From Nitrososphaeraceae archaeon (GTDB lineage: Archaea; Thermoproteota; Nitrososphaeria; Nitrososphaerales; Nitrososphaeraceae): a stretch of DNA of 64,000 bases. Of the stretch, positions 17,119 through 26,721 are shown in pieces (the stretch's first letter is position 1; every line of letters starts with the position of its first letter). The stretch is taken from positions 62,001 to 126,000 of the forward strand of contig WHTU01000001.1 in assembly GCA_009377575.1 (NCBI GenBank), given 5' to 3'. The translations under genes were made by a program, and so were the position numbers. The notes under the pieces were generated by a model. The model did not search any database. It saw only the letters and a list, made by a program, of their open reading frames with translations, and was not told the origin of the DNA.

Positions 17119-17424
17119 TCACTTTTGAGATAGAATGTTTTGAATCTCTTCTTCAGAGCCAGTCCGTATGGAAAGCATGGATATCCTATGTGATCGATTG
17201 CAAGCCCTCCCTAACATGACGGATGTTCCACGAAATTTAAGCACTGGAATACCACTAGCTTTTGCTTGATCTTCAATACTGACTCTATTCTTATCACTAA
17301 CTGAATCGGATACAAGTATCAGTTTTGATCCTTTAGCGAATCTCATTACCTCCTTAGTTCCTTTCTTGTACTTGCCACTCGCTACTGCTTCCTTAATCAG
17401 TTTCTCTAGCGCTTTCATCAGCAC
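17119..17424 (-). CDS. rpl30e: Ribosomal protein eL30
   Basis: This large-subunit protein shared by archaea and eukaryotes has the L7Ae/L30e fold: LIKEAVASGKYKKGTKEVMRFAKGSK, then LILVSDSVSDKNRVSIEDQAKASG and VMLGRACNRSHRISMLSI. It has 101 aa, or slightly less if the second methionine is used. It overlaps the rpoA 3' end by 32 nt, as part of the RNA polymerase operon. The family also includes kink-turn binders, but position and sequence favour eL30. Confidence 0.92.
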   Translation of the reverse strand: MLMKALEKLIKEAVASGKYKKGTKEVMRFAKGSKLILVSDSVSDKNRVSIEDQAKASGIPVLKFRGTSVMLGRACNRSHRISMLSIRTGSEEEIQNILSQK

Positions 17425-20400
17425 TCTCCTCCTTTACTTTCATATAAAGATCAACCATGCCAGTACCTACGGGTACAGTAGCTCCTACTATAACGTTTTC
17501 TGTGACTCCCCTCAGGGTCTCTACCTGCCCTTCGAGGGAAGCTCTCGCAATGGTGGGAACTGTAATTTCAAATGCTGCCCTTGCCAGTACAGAGGTTTTT
17601 GTTCCGGCTATTCCATGCCTTCCTATCTGTTGCAGGTACCCTTTAGAGGACATCAAATCAGCCACCAACATGATATGGCGGAGATCGACCTCCAGTCCTT
17701 GTTCCTCCAAAGTGTTTGTGATCTCTTTCACCAATGCGGTCCTCGCAGCCTCTATTCCTAATGTCTGCCAGATCTCGTAGACATTATTAGTCGAAACCCT
17801 TCGAGTGTCTACACCAGGAATTAGAACCACCTTGGATAGGTTCGATCCTGACGTTTGTATAACCCATTCTTCATCTTGCTTTACAATGGTAACTCTTTCG
17901 ATATCAGGCACACCTTTAACCCTAGCATTCAAAAGTTTGTTCTTCAAGGTCAAGATCGTTTGGGCGTCTGGGTCGTCTGGAATTGAGACGCGTATTTGGT
18001 ACGGCTTGTCTTTCATACTAATGTCGTATTTCTTCTTTGAACCTTTTAGTACATCAAATACCTGTTCAAGTTCACATCCGCGTTCAGCAAGTTGTGATTC
18101 AGAGAAGTAAAAGTTTAGAATTCCACTATAGTCGATATCAGTTTTTTCTATTAGATCAGAAACTCGAGTGAAAATGATCTCTTTAGCTACTTGTAAGGCC
18201 TTTTCCCTACTAACTTTGTGTTCTTCATCCAAGTAGATATCCATGGTGGGCGTAACTGGTTTCTTCCGTGCGTCTACAAGTTCAATCAAGCGGGGTAATC
18301 CTAACGTGACATTTCTTTCTTTGACGCCGGCAAAGTGGAAGGTTCGGAGAGTCATTTGTGTACCGGGTTCACCTATGGATTGTGCTGTGACCACGCCAAC
18401 AGCCTCACCTGGTTCTGCCATGGCTTTCTCTGTGAAATCTACAATTTTTCTAACTACCTTTTCTACTCCTGCCTTGCTAAGTCGGTTATTCAATAATGTC
18501 GTCTCTAAATTAGACATTACTTTTACGTTGAGATTAGCGCCGTATGAATCGAGTATGTTTGCAATTTCAAGGTCGGTCGCTTTCTCACCTTCATCTACAA
18601 TTGATTCACCTTCTATCAATCTAAGTATATTAACAGCCTCCCCATGGTCGCTCTTCGCAGGATCGATACCGTCTTCCCCGTACAAATACTGGATGATATT
18701 TCCATGAGGATCCCTCACAGTCAGGTCATATTCGATCTTCAGATGCTCTAGTGCATTTATCAATCTCCTTTGCATGTATCCTGACTGTTGGGTCCTTACG
18801 GCGGTATCTACCAAGCCTTCACGACCGCCCATCGCGTGGAAGAAGAACTCCAATGGACTCAACCCGTCCCTATAATTGGATTTGACAAATCCCTTCGCGT
18901 CAGGATTGGTGTCATTTATCCTAAAATGGGGTAGAGATCTGTTATGATAACCCTTGTTGATGCGCTTCCCTCTAATAGATTGCTGTCCCAAAGCCGCAGT
19001 CATCTGACCTATGTTCAAGGTCGAACCTCTTGCGCCAGTGGACGCCATAATCACACCAGAATTATCATCAGGAAAAGCTCGATCGGCTGTTTTTCCCGCC
19101 CTATCCCTGGCCCTAGATAATTCATTAACTACATAAAGCTCTAAAGCTTCCTCCGGAGACAAGCCTCGGGTAAGTGGGAGAGTCCCGTCTTTATATTGCT
19201 TTATTAACTCATCCACCTTGTCATAAGCCCGTTGTATAATAGTGCTAATTTCTTTCCTTGTTTCATCATTCAGCCATAAATCCGAATACCCATAGGAGAA
19301 CCCACGTTGAGTCAAATAGGTCTTAAGTATAATGAGGATCGAGTCCAAGAATTTTCTTGCTGTATCGTTTCCGTAGTCCTTTGCTATGCGGTGAAGAACA
19401 CTATCTGGCTCTTCAGCACCAATCGATGCTTTGTCTATAACTCCCCCTAGGAGTTGACCGTTTCTGATTATGACATCTTTGCCCTCGCCTTTGGATGCTT
19501 TGTTCCACTTGGAAGTGATAACAAAATTAAAATCATCAGGGAAGAATAGTGAAAAGAGCTGTTTGCCAGTATAGGGCTGATAATCTCCATCTTTTGAATC
19601 TGCCTGTGGAAGCACACCACTATAACCGCCACTTAAAGCCATGTTAGCGAATTCTTCTCTATTCAGAAATGTTTCCTTTGAGGTGAGAATGTAAGCCCCG
19701 GTGATGAAATCTCTGATGCCACCAATAATTGGCCCTCCGTATCTGGGAGATATCAATTGATCTTGAACTCTCATCAGCAACGCGGCCTCAGCTCGAGCTT
19801 CTTCACTTTGAGGTACATGCAAATTCATTTCATCTCCATCAAAATCTGCATTATAAGGAGGACACACAGCTGGGTGCAATCTAAATGTGCGATAAGGAAG
19901 AACTCTAACGTAATGTGCCATAATGGACATTCTATGAAGTGATGGTTGACGATTAAAAATCACGATATCGCCGTCTGAAAGATGCCTCTCTACAACATAG
20001 TTTGACGCAAGAGATTCGGCAACCATCTCCCTATCGCTCACATAATCGAGCCTTATTTTGACACCATCTGGCCTAATAATGTAATTTGCTCCTGGATATA
20101 TGTTGGGTCCATTAACAACAAGTGTTTTCAGACGGTCAAGATTCCATTGGGAGACTGTCTCTGGAATGGTAAGCTTCTTTGCTACGTCAACAGGCACACC
20201 CACACTTGAAATTGTCAAATTGGGATCTGGTGAAATTACGGTTCTACTGGAGAAATCTACCCTCTTCCCAGACAGAGATCCTCTAAATCTACCTTCCTTT
20301 CCTTTCAATCTTTGGGTAAGTGTCTTCAAAGGCCTTCCAGAACGGTGATGTGCTTGTGGAATACCCGAGACCTCATTATCGAAGTACGTAGTAACATGAT

Positions 20401-21220
20401 ACTGTAATAGATCTACCAAATCCTGAACTATCAACGGGGGTGTACCGGCCTCTTTACTCTCCTTCAACCTTTGATTAACGCGTATGATATCTACTAACTT
20501 GTGGGTTAAATCGTCTTCTGATCTTATACCTGTTTCCAGTATTATGGAAGGTCTCACAGTGACCGGGGGCACAGGAAGAACCTGTAGCACAAACCATTCT
20601 GGTCTAGCTGTTTTAGGATCGTATCCAAGCAAGAGAAGATCGTCATCAGGGATATTCATCATCCTTTCCCTAATGGTAATTGGAAGCAACCGGTTCTCTC
20701 CGGCTTCAGTCTTTTCTACAAAAATTGTTGGTTTCGTGAACACCAATTCGTACTGTTCCTTCTCGCAATGTGGACAGACTTTAACTTTCTTTGCCTTCTC
20801 TATTATTTCATCCTTAATGTTCTCCAAGGTTATTACGGAATATGCAGCTTTTGCGTTCCGCAAGGTACGATATTTTTCAATATCACCGTGGCCTAGTTTC
20901 ACTCTGCTACATGATCTGCAGCAGGTGATAAGCAATTTGTGGATATCATCTACGAATGCGATATGCAGCACTGGCTCCGCGAGCTCAATATGCCCGAAGT
21001 GGCCAGGGCATCTTGCTGATGTGTTCCCACAGGTTCCGCATTTTTGGCCAGGTTCCAGTGTTCCAAGCCTATTATCCATCAAACCTCCCTGAACAGGCAT
21101 ACCGTCTTCGTCGTAGGTTTCTGGAGCAGTAATTTCAGCAACGCTAAATTTGCGCACTTCTATTGGTGACCAGACGCTAAATTTTATTCCCCCTAATACT
21201 TTCATAGATTCTTCTATCAA
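17393..21220 (-). CDS. rpoA: DNA-directed RNA polymerase subunit A (unsplit A'+A'')
   Basis: This is the largest RNA polymerase subunit, contributing half of the active site. At 1275 aa it joins in one protein the A' and A'' parts that most archaea encode separately. The N-terminal clamp zinc site CGTCGNTSARCPGHFGH is near residue 61. NADFDGDEMNLHVP is the catalytic magnesium loop. TRDPHGNIIQYLYGEDG-type sequence, and the A'' half with PGEAVGVVTAQSIGEPGTQMT, follow without a break. Unsplit rpoA is reported for Thaumarchaeota. The gene sits in rpoH-rpoB-rpoA-eL30. Confidence 0.96.
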   Translation of the reverse strand: MIEESMKVLGGIKFSVWSPIEVRKFSVAEITAPETYDEDGMPVQGGLMDNRLGTLEPGQKCGTCGNTSARCPGHFGHIELAEPVLHIAFVDDIHKLLITCCRSCSRVKLGHGDIEKYRTLRNAKAAYSVITLENIKDEIIEKAKKVKVCPHCEKEQYELVFTKPTIFVEKTEAGENRLLPITIRERMMNIPDDDLLLLGYDPKTARPEWFVLQVLPVPPVTVRPSIILETGIRSEDDLTHKLVDIIRVNQRLKESKEAGTPPLIVQDLVDLLQYHVTTYFDNEVSGIPQAHHRSGRPLKTLTQRLKGKEGRFRGSLSGKRVDFSSRTVISPDPNLTISSVGVPVDVAKKLTIPETVSQWNLDRLKTLVVNGPNIYPGANYIIRPDGVKIRLDYVSDREMVAESLASNYVVERHLSDGDIVIFNRQPSLHRMSIMAHYVRVLPYRTFRLHPAVCPPYNADFDGDEMNLHVPQSEEARAEAALLMRVQDQLISPRYGGPIIGGIRDFITGAYILTSKETFLNREEFANMALSGGYSGVLPQADSKDGDYQPYTGKQLFSLFFPDDFNFVITSKWNKASKGEGKDVIIRNGQLLGGVIDKASIGAEEPDSVLHRIAKDYGNDTARKFLDSILIILKTYLTQRGFSYGYSDLWLNDETRKEISTIIQRAYDKVDELIKQYKDGTLPLTRGLSPEEALELYVVNELSRARDRAGKTADRAFPDDNSGVIMASTGARGSTLNIGQMTAALGQQSIRGKRINKGYHNRSLPHFRINDTNPDAKGFVKSNYRDGLSPLEFFFHAMGGREGLVDTAVRTQQSGYMQRRLINALEHLKIEYDLTVRDPHGNIIQYLYGEDGIDPAKSDHGEAVNILRLIEGESIVDEGEKATDLEIANILDSYGANLNVKVMSNLETTLLNNRLSKAGVEKVVRKIVDFTEKAMAEPGEAVGVVTAQSIGEPGTQMTLRTFHFAGVKERNVTLGLPRLIELVDARKKPVTPTMDIYLDEEHKVSREKALQVAKEIIFTRVSDLIEKTDIDYSGILNFYFSESQLAERGCELEQVFDVLKGSKKKYDISMKDKPYQIRVSIPDDPDAQTILTLKNKLLNARVKGVPDIERVTIVKQDEEWVIQTSGSNLSKVVLIPGVDTRRVSTNNVYEIWQTLGIEAARTALVKEITNTLEEQGLEVDLRHIMLVADLMSSKGYLQQIGRHGIAGTKTSVLARAAFEITVPTIARASLEGQVETLRGVTENVIVGATVPVGTGMVDLYMKVKEESADESARETD

Positions 21221-21234
21221 ATCGTAATCTCCTC

Positions 21235-24200
21235 CTAAACCTTGTCCTTAGCCAGTAGGCGTGGCGCAACATTCAAACTCATCATCTCCTGCAACAATAA
21301 TTTAAAGGCGTACGCAATAATGACAGATGAGATTTTTGCTTTATCACCACACACTCTACAAATGTATCTGCGCTGTTTAATGTCATAATAAGCCAAAAGG
21401 CCGCATCGCTCGCATACGTTTATTTCAGCTTTGTCTGACTCTTCTAGGAGCCGGTCCTTGAGCATCATTGAAGCACCGTAAGCAATGAGGCAATCTCGTT
21501 CCATTTCACCGAATCTTAAACCACCTCCTCTTGCTCGACCCTCTGTTGGCTGCTTGGTAAGCATTTGTACTTGCCCTCTGGCCCTGCTGTGGATTTTATC
21601 TGCTACCATATGATGGAGTTTCTGATAATAGACTACACCCACATAAACATCGGCTGGGAATTTTTTTCCAGTTCTGCCATCATACATTACTTCTTTCCCG
21701 GTAAATTTGAAACCATAATCTTGGAGCACGTCCTTAAGTTGATCTAGTTTTTCTCCTAGGAATGCTGATCCATCTACAATTCTTCCTCTAAGTGCAGCTG
21801 CTTTACCCCCCAGTGATTCCAGAAACTGGCCTACTGTCATACGAGATGGGAATGCGTGGGGATTGATCATGACATCAGGAACTATCCCGTTCTCCGAGTA
21901 GGGTAAATCCTCTTGGCTAACTAGCATTCCAACAACACCCTTCTGCCCGTGTCTTGATGCGAATTTGTCGCCAATTTCAGGAATTCGCATATCGCGAACG
22001 CGTATCTTAAACATTTTGCCACCCTCCACAGACTGGGTCATTATAACGGTGTCAACAACCCCATTCTCAGAAGGTCTAACCCCTATAGAAGTATCCCTCC
22101 TATATGGTCCTTTGACCTCAAATTCTCTATACTCCTCCATGAATCTAGGAGGTGAGGTACGACCAATCAGAATATCCCCACCTACGACCACCGCTTCATG
22201 CATTATAGCACCGTCCTGTTCCAAAAGTCGATATGCCTTTTCCCCTCTGTAACCGCGTATATTCTCGTCGGATGAAGGTAATTCGAAGTTATCTTTCATG
22301 CCACCTGGATACTGCTTTGCCTCCGCTTCGTACACTCTATAAAAAAAGGTCCTTCCAAACCCTCTATCAACTGCAGATTTGTTAAATACTACAGCATCTT
22401 CTATGTTATACCCTTCATATGGAAGGACTGCCACAATTGCATTCTGCCCGGTTGGTCTCTCGTCAAGGCCTAGCAAGTTTATCGCCTTGGTGCTAACCAT
22501 TGGAGTTTGAGGATAAAGCATTAAATGTTGTCTTACGTATGTGCTCGCATTCATCAACGGCGTAGAGAAGCCGAGACTTTGTTTTGCCATTGCGCTCTCA
22601 TAGGTGTTTCGGGGAGATTGATTGTGTTCTGGGTACGGGATGATGGATGCTCCAACTCCCAAAATGGAGGAAGGGAAAACCTCCAAATGGGTGTGTGAAG
22701 GGTCTATAATATCAGCCGCTATGTCAACGTAACAATTCTCCTCTTCGTTCGCGTCGACTAATTCCAAAATGCCTGTGTGCAAAAGATCAGTCCATGAAAG
22801 GAATTTCTTTTGAATCTTTTCAATTATTTCATCGGTGATCAAGGATCGTCCATCTCTTACAATAATCAAAGGTCTCAGCACACGACCAGAATTGCAGCTA
22901 ATGTAAAGACGTCTTGTTGCATTATCGTTTAATGAACTGTAGAGATATACACCTACGTGGGGATGAATCTTACCAGATCTCCTCATTGTCCTTAACGTGT
23001 TAGCCAGATGGCCACCATCCTCTACATATCCAACAAGCTGCCCATCAACAAATACTCTAGCTCCTATCCTCCTTAGGTTCTCATTCGCTTCGTCCACATG
23101 TTCAACCCCTAATTCAAAGAGTTTTTCGACAATCTCTGCCGAAGATACGCTCACCGATATTATGGCGGATAGAGCCAGGTTTTTGACCAATCCGCAGTTA
23201 GAGCCTTCTGGTGTTTCGGCAGGGCAAATGCGACCAAAATGAGTTGCGTGGAGATCCCTTGCTTCAAAATTAGGCTGACTCCTACTCAGAGGAGATTGAA
23301 TACGACGCAAATGGCTTACGGTAGACATATAGTTCGTCCTGTCTAGGAGCTGGGTTACTCCGACCCGACCTCTTCCCCAGTTTCCCGTTGCTATCGCATT
23401 ATTCAGTTTATCTGATATTATCCCAGGCCGGACAGCAGCAGCAACAGCGTTAATTCCTCGCTTCTGACCTGACCGTTCGAGTTGGTACTTCATATCGCGA
23501 ATTAAGTTCCGGAATGCTGTACGGAATAAATCTGCGAGCATTTGCCCGGCGAATTTTATTACTTTATTACCATAATGATCTTTGTCGTCTGCATCAATCC
23601 AACCAAGTTTAAGTTCGATCAACTTACTCGCTGCTTCACCTAGGAATAGTGCTTTTTCGTGCCTGTTATCAGGGTTTTTTCCTAAGTGAGGTAAAAGTCC
23701 CCAATCAAGAAGGGTTTCAGCTCTCTTGATCTGAAATTCTTCAAGCATACCCGGAGCAATACGCTTACTGATATAGATTATTGCATCCCGACTTGTGATA
23801 ACATCACTTGATTTTTCAAAAGAAGGTTCGAGCTCGTCTTGGATGAGGATATTCAAAGATACCCCATTTGCTATGTCCTTATCGGTTTCTAGTCCAAGAG
23901 CTCGCACCAATGTGATTAAGGGCACATCCACCGGAGATCCAGGTATCTTCGCTACTACAGATCCATCTGGTCTCATTATTAGTTCCAACTTTGCTCTATA
24001 GCCAACAATAGAAGAGTATACTTTTGCCTTGTACAAGAGAGTACCAGTGGCTTCTTCCATATCGACTATAATCTTGTTATATGAAAGATCTTCCAAACCT
24101 ACAATGACTCTCTCTGAACCATTGATGACAAAATATCCACCCGGATCTCGTGGATCTTCAGCCAACTCAATTAGCTTATGCTCTGGCATATTATGCAATA

Positions 24201-24573
24201 TGCAAGCATTAGATTTTACCATCACAGGCATATCTCCTATATGAATAAACCTCGATTCCAATATCTTACCATCTTCTACGATACTGCATTCTAACATGAT
24301 CGGTGATGCGTATGTCAAGTTTCTCAAACGTGCCTCCATAGGCGCTACATGGGTAATTGAGCCGTCGAGCTCCATAATTCTCGGCTGCTGCAGTTTTATC
24401 TTTCCAAGCTTTATTTTATAAGGATACTCTGAGGTCTCTATCTCTATTTCCGAAACTTCATCGATAATGCTTTGAATCCCTTTCTCCATGAATTCATTAT
24501 AGGAATTCAAATGTTGCCTTGCTACTCCTTCCTTTCTCAAAATGTCATTTATAATAGGCCACATAACGAACAA
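21235..24573 (-). CDS. rpoB: DNA-directed RNA polymerase subunit B (unsplit)
   Basis: This is the second-largest polymerase subunit, 1112 aa in one frame, so not split into B' and B''. Recognisable segments are GYFVINGSERVIVGLEDLS near residue 150, HFGRICPAETPEGSNCGLVKN in the fork region, and EIGDKFASRHGQKGVVGML and GGLRFGEMERDCLIAYGA near the active centre. A C-terminal zinc site is formed by CERCGLLAYYD and YICRVCGD. It follows rpoH by 18 nt and precedes rpoA by 14 nt. The ATG at 24573 and one three codons later are both possible starts. Confidence 0.96.
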   Translation of the reverse strand: MFVMWPIINDILRKEGVARQHLNSYNEFMEKGIQSIIDEVSEIEIETSEYPYKIKLGKIKLQQPRIMELDGSITHVAPMEARLRNLTYASPIMLECSIVEDGKILESRFIHIGDMPVMVKSNACILHNMPEHKLIELAEDPRDPGGYFVINGSERVIVGLEDLSYNKIIVDMEEATGTLLYKAKVYSSIVGYRAKLELIMRPDGSVVAKIPGSPVDVPLITLVRALGLETDKDIANGVSLNILIQDELEPSFEKSSDVITSRDAIIYISKRIAPGMLEEFQIKRAETLLDWGLLPHLGKNPDNRHEKALFLGEAASKLIELKLGWIDADDKDHYGNKVIKFAGQMLADLFRTAFRNLIRDMKYQLERSGQKRGINAVAAAVRPGIISDKLNNAIATGNWGRGRVGVTQLLDRTNYMSTVSHLRRIQSPLSRSQPNFEARDLHATHFGRICPAETPEGSNCGLVKNLALSAIISVSVSSAEIVEKLFELGVEHVDEANENLRRIGARVFVDGQLVGYVEDGGHLANTLRTMRRSGKIHPHVGVYLYSSLNDNATRRLYISCNSGRVLRPLIIVRDGRSLITDEIIEKIQKKFLSWTDLLHTGILELVDANEEENCYVDIAADIIDPSHTHLEVFPSSILGVGASIIPYPEHNQSPRNTYESAMAKQSLGFSTPLMNASTYVRQHLMLYPQTPMVSTKAINLLGLDERPTGQNAIVAVLPYEGYNIEDAVVFNKSAVDRGFGRTFFYRVYEAEAKQYPGGMKDNFELPSSDENIRGYRGEKAYRLLEQDGAIMHEAVVVGGDILIGRTSPPRFMEEYREFEVKGPYRRDTSIGVRPSENGVVDTVIMTQSVEGGKMFKIRVRDMRIPEIGDKFASRHGQKGVVGMLVSQEDLPYSENGIVPDVMINPHAFPSRMTVGQFLESLGGKAAALRGRIVDGSAFLGEKLDQLKDVLQDYGFKFTGKEVMYDGRTGKKFPADVYVGVVYYQKLHHMVADKIHSRARGQVQMLTKQPTEGRARGGGLRFGEMERDCLIAYGASMMLKDRLLEESDKAEINVCERCGLLAYYDIKQRRYICRVCGDKAKISSVIIAYAFKLLLQEMMSLNVAPRLLAKDKV

Positions 24574-24591
24574 CCACCACCTAAATTATTC

Positions 24592-24918
24592 CTATCCCTC
24601 TACCACATACCGGTAATATACACTTTCACCTGCAGTAGCACTTTTACGAGTGATCTTTATGATATCGCCAGGCCTAACGTCAAGGTCCTGTAAACCTTTA
24701 TCGCTTAACATTATATACGGGAGCTGGCTTGGTTTAGCGTTGTATCGCTTCAGGACTTCGCCGGCTTCGGGTCTAGGCAGAATTTCATGCTTGGGTTGAT
24801 AAATATGATCAGTTATTTTGACAATCCTCTTCTCAGTTGACAAATACTTGACTATCTCCTGTACTGAGTAATTGTATAAATGGATGCAATATGCAATACA
24901 AATTCTGATACACCTCAC
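24592..24918 (-). CDS. rpoH: DNA-directed RNA polymerase subunit H (Rpb5 C-terminal type)
   Basis: Subunit H corresponds to the C-terminal domain of eukaryotic Rpb5 and sits at the lower jaw. PKHEILPRPEAGEVLKRYN, QLPYIMLSDKGLQDLDVRPGD and KITRKSATAGESVYYRYVVEG are diagnostic. The GTG start at 24918 follows a purine-rich GAGGAG and gives 108 aa, roughly 25-30 residues longer than many archaeal RpoH. The extra N-terminal part (RICIAYCIHLYNY) is poorly conserved in appearance, so a downstream start is possible. It is the first gene of the polymerase operon. Confidence 0.9.
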   Translation of the reverse strand: MRCIRICIAYCIHLYNYSVQEIVKYLSTEKRIVKITDHIYQPKHEILPRPEAGEVLKRYNAKPSQLPYIMLSDKGLQDLDVRPGDIIKITRKSATAGESVYYRYVVEG

Positions 24919-24936
24919 TCCTCCTCGATATATAGG

Positions 24937-24949
24937 TATATCTTTATCT
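24937..24949 (-). promoter_or_regulatory. TATA-like element ahead of the RNA polymerase operon
   Basis: On the minus strand GATAAAGATATA is centred about 26 nt before the GTG of rpoH, which would give a leaderless message. A second A/T run, CTATATAT at about 24928-24935, would start transcription inside the first codons and would suit a shorter RpoH. Confidence 0.4.
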
Positions 24950-25102
24950 GGTCTGAAAATTTCTGCACCAGAATTTGACTAAATTTCTCATTTTTCAGGC
25001 ATACGTTCAGTTTCTAAATCATTCGTTCAGTAGAGTGCTCTTTAGACTTTTCAATGATTCCTGAAGGCGACGATATCTACCGCTGATCCCAAAATATTGG
25101 GA

Positions 25103-26218
25103 CTAATCGGCTAGAGAGAGGATATCTGCACCTGTGATCACGAGTATTTTTTGTAATCTTCCAAACTTCGACAAAGCTTTATGGTAACATTCCTTGATGG
25201 ATTTGAAGGGAACGAGTCCTAATTTTAGTAGATAATATTCAGGTAAAGTTGATATTATTCCTAAATCATAATTTTTTGTTAACTCCTGCAGGAATAGAAC
25301 ATGCTCTAACCCTTCCAAGTATTGAAGCTTCTCTTGCAGGTGTTTCTGTAGATCCAGTCTCTCTTGGACGTACATTTCTAATGCTTTGCAACCGAGGCCC
25401 ATTTCATTTTCCGAAAGCAGCACTACCAATCCACCTTCCTTGATAGACTCCATTACGTTCCAGAGTGAGTTGAGTGAAGAAGACAAAGTAAGGTGTGATT
25501 CGAGGTCGTCACCGGGACTTATCAATGTAGTTTGGCACTTCTCCTTGGTAGTTTTTTTACCCAGATCTAGTGAGCGAATGGCACTTTCAAATGACTGAGA
25601 AATGGTTCCATGGTGCAAGCTCAAGATCCTTGGACTGCCTACTATTTCGATCGAATTAGCGTTCAAGTTGTCGACCGTGCGCAAGGCAACTTCTAATGGT
25701 GAAAATTTATTGTGGGGGTTAGGCAAGTTATTTGATCGTACGTAGAATGCTTCGTTCATTTCCACTGGGTAAAATTGTCGCAGTAGCAAAGTGGGGCTTC
25801 CACCATAACCGAACAAAGGATCATATCTAGCTTGGGAGATGCATAGCATATTCTTGTATTTGCTTAACAATGGGAATAGTGACGTATTTGTCGAATCATA
25901 TACAGGAAAGGGTTGTTTCCGCAATGAATTCTTCAGCATCTTCAAAAGATCCGTACTAGAGGTAAAAGCAATACGATCATAGCGTTTAAGGACAGCTCTC
26001 TGAGAGATTTGATCTACCAAATCTAAAACTGCCTTTGAAACCGATAAGACAACTATGATCGTATTATCAGTGATGTCGATATTTGACAGTTCATCCTCTA
26101 TTCGTGGTTCAGCCAAGTAATCTACAGATGGAGCTGGATAAATGTGAGCCTGTAGATTTTCATACTTGATGTCCAATACCACAGAAGTTTGGCCGTATTT
26201 TAGCCACAGCTCAGGCAT
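25103..26218 (-). CDS. Divergent LarA-fold protein (DUF2088-like), catalytic residues apparently lost
   Basis: The 371-aa protein is not an obvious enzyme, but segment order follows lactate racemase LarA. An N-terminal LKYGQTSVVLDIKYEN is followed by a central FGYGGSPTLLLRQFYP (136-151) in place of the LarA loop F-x-G-F-S-G-G-x-K. The later parts are ISPGDDLESHLTLSSSL, KEGGLVVLLSENEMGLG and, at the end, KSIKECYHKALSKFGRLQKIL. The lysine that bonds the nickel-pincer cofactor in LarA is replaced (GGSPT), and the histidine of LarA's E-S-H motif is not seen (QARYDP). It lies upstream of rpoH on the same strand. A structural or regulatory role is possible; the assignment is an inference. Confidence 0.5.
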   Translation of the reverse strand: MPELWLKYGQTSVVLDIKYENLQAHIYPAPSVDYLAEPRIEDELSNIDITDNTIIVVLSVSKAVLDLVDQISQRAVLKRYDRIAFTSSTDLLKMLKNSLRKQPFPVYDSTNTSLFPLLSKYKNMLCISQARYDPLFGYGGSPTLLLRQFYPVEMNEAFYVRSNNLPNPHNKFSPLEVALRTVDNLNANSIEIVGSPRILSLHHGTISQSFESAIRSLDLGKKTTKEKCQTTLISPGDDLESHLTLSSSLNSLWNVMESIKEGGLVVLLSENEMGLGCKALEMYVQERLDLQKHLQEKLQYLEGLEHVLFLQELTKNYDLGIISTLPEYYLLKLGLVPFKSIKECYHKALSKFGRLQKILVITGADILSLAD

Positions 26219-26721
26219 ACTGTATCAGCATCACCCTGGATAGCTCGATCCCGAGATTAGATAAGTCAAAAACTGATTATTCCTAGGAAAGGCAGTTCTA
26301 TCTGATGAAACAATTTCTTGAAATGCCAAATAATCCACACACAACACTATGTGATGCATCATAAATATTGATCTACGTAATATCCATGCATTCTCTATGA
26401 ATCTCCTCAATTCTAAATTGAGGCGCTACTACTAAAAAATGTCGAAGTTACGCAAAGACGGATATCATCCGTTACTATAGGCAATGGGTAGGTTCAATTC
26501 AGCCAAGAATCTTGCAGAAGAGATAGCCAAATGGTAACAGATTAATTCAGAGGAAACTGATGGTTGCTCCAACGTGCACAGAATCAGCTAAAGAAGAATG
26601 CCTTGGCCGATATATTGTCTGGTCTTTAATTAATGTCAAAGAACTTTGGAATCTCCTATGCTTTCTAGACGTAAAATAGAGTTTGTTTTCGATTGACATA
26701 AATCAGATTAGTATAGAGAAA
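26219..26721. other. 500-base gap with promoter-like palindrome and two small hairpins
   Basis: No convincing protein gene is seen. It holds a perfect palindrome TGATGCATCA (26352-26361) next to an A/T block ATAAATAT. Downstream are a 7-bp hairpin (26406-26422, loop of 3) and a 6-bp hairpin (26458-26472, loop of 3). The short frames in between are interrupted by stops. This may be a small RNA; see findings. Confidence 0.3.

Noticed and set aside
17830-17850. T-loop-like sequence GGTTCGATCC suggesting a tRNA
   Set aside because: It lies within the rpoA coding sequence and has no matching acceptor or anticodon stems.
26440-26540. Transposase fragment, suggested by short frames such as MSKLRKDGYHPLL and NLAEEIAKW
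   Set aside because: Frames are 13-18 codons, interrupted by stops, and no terminal repeats or target duplications are visible.
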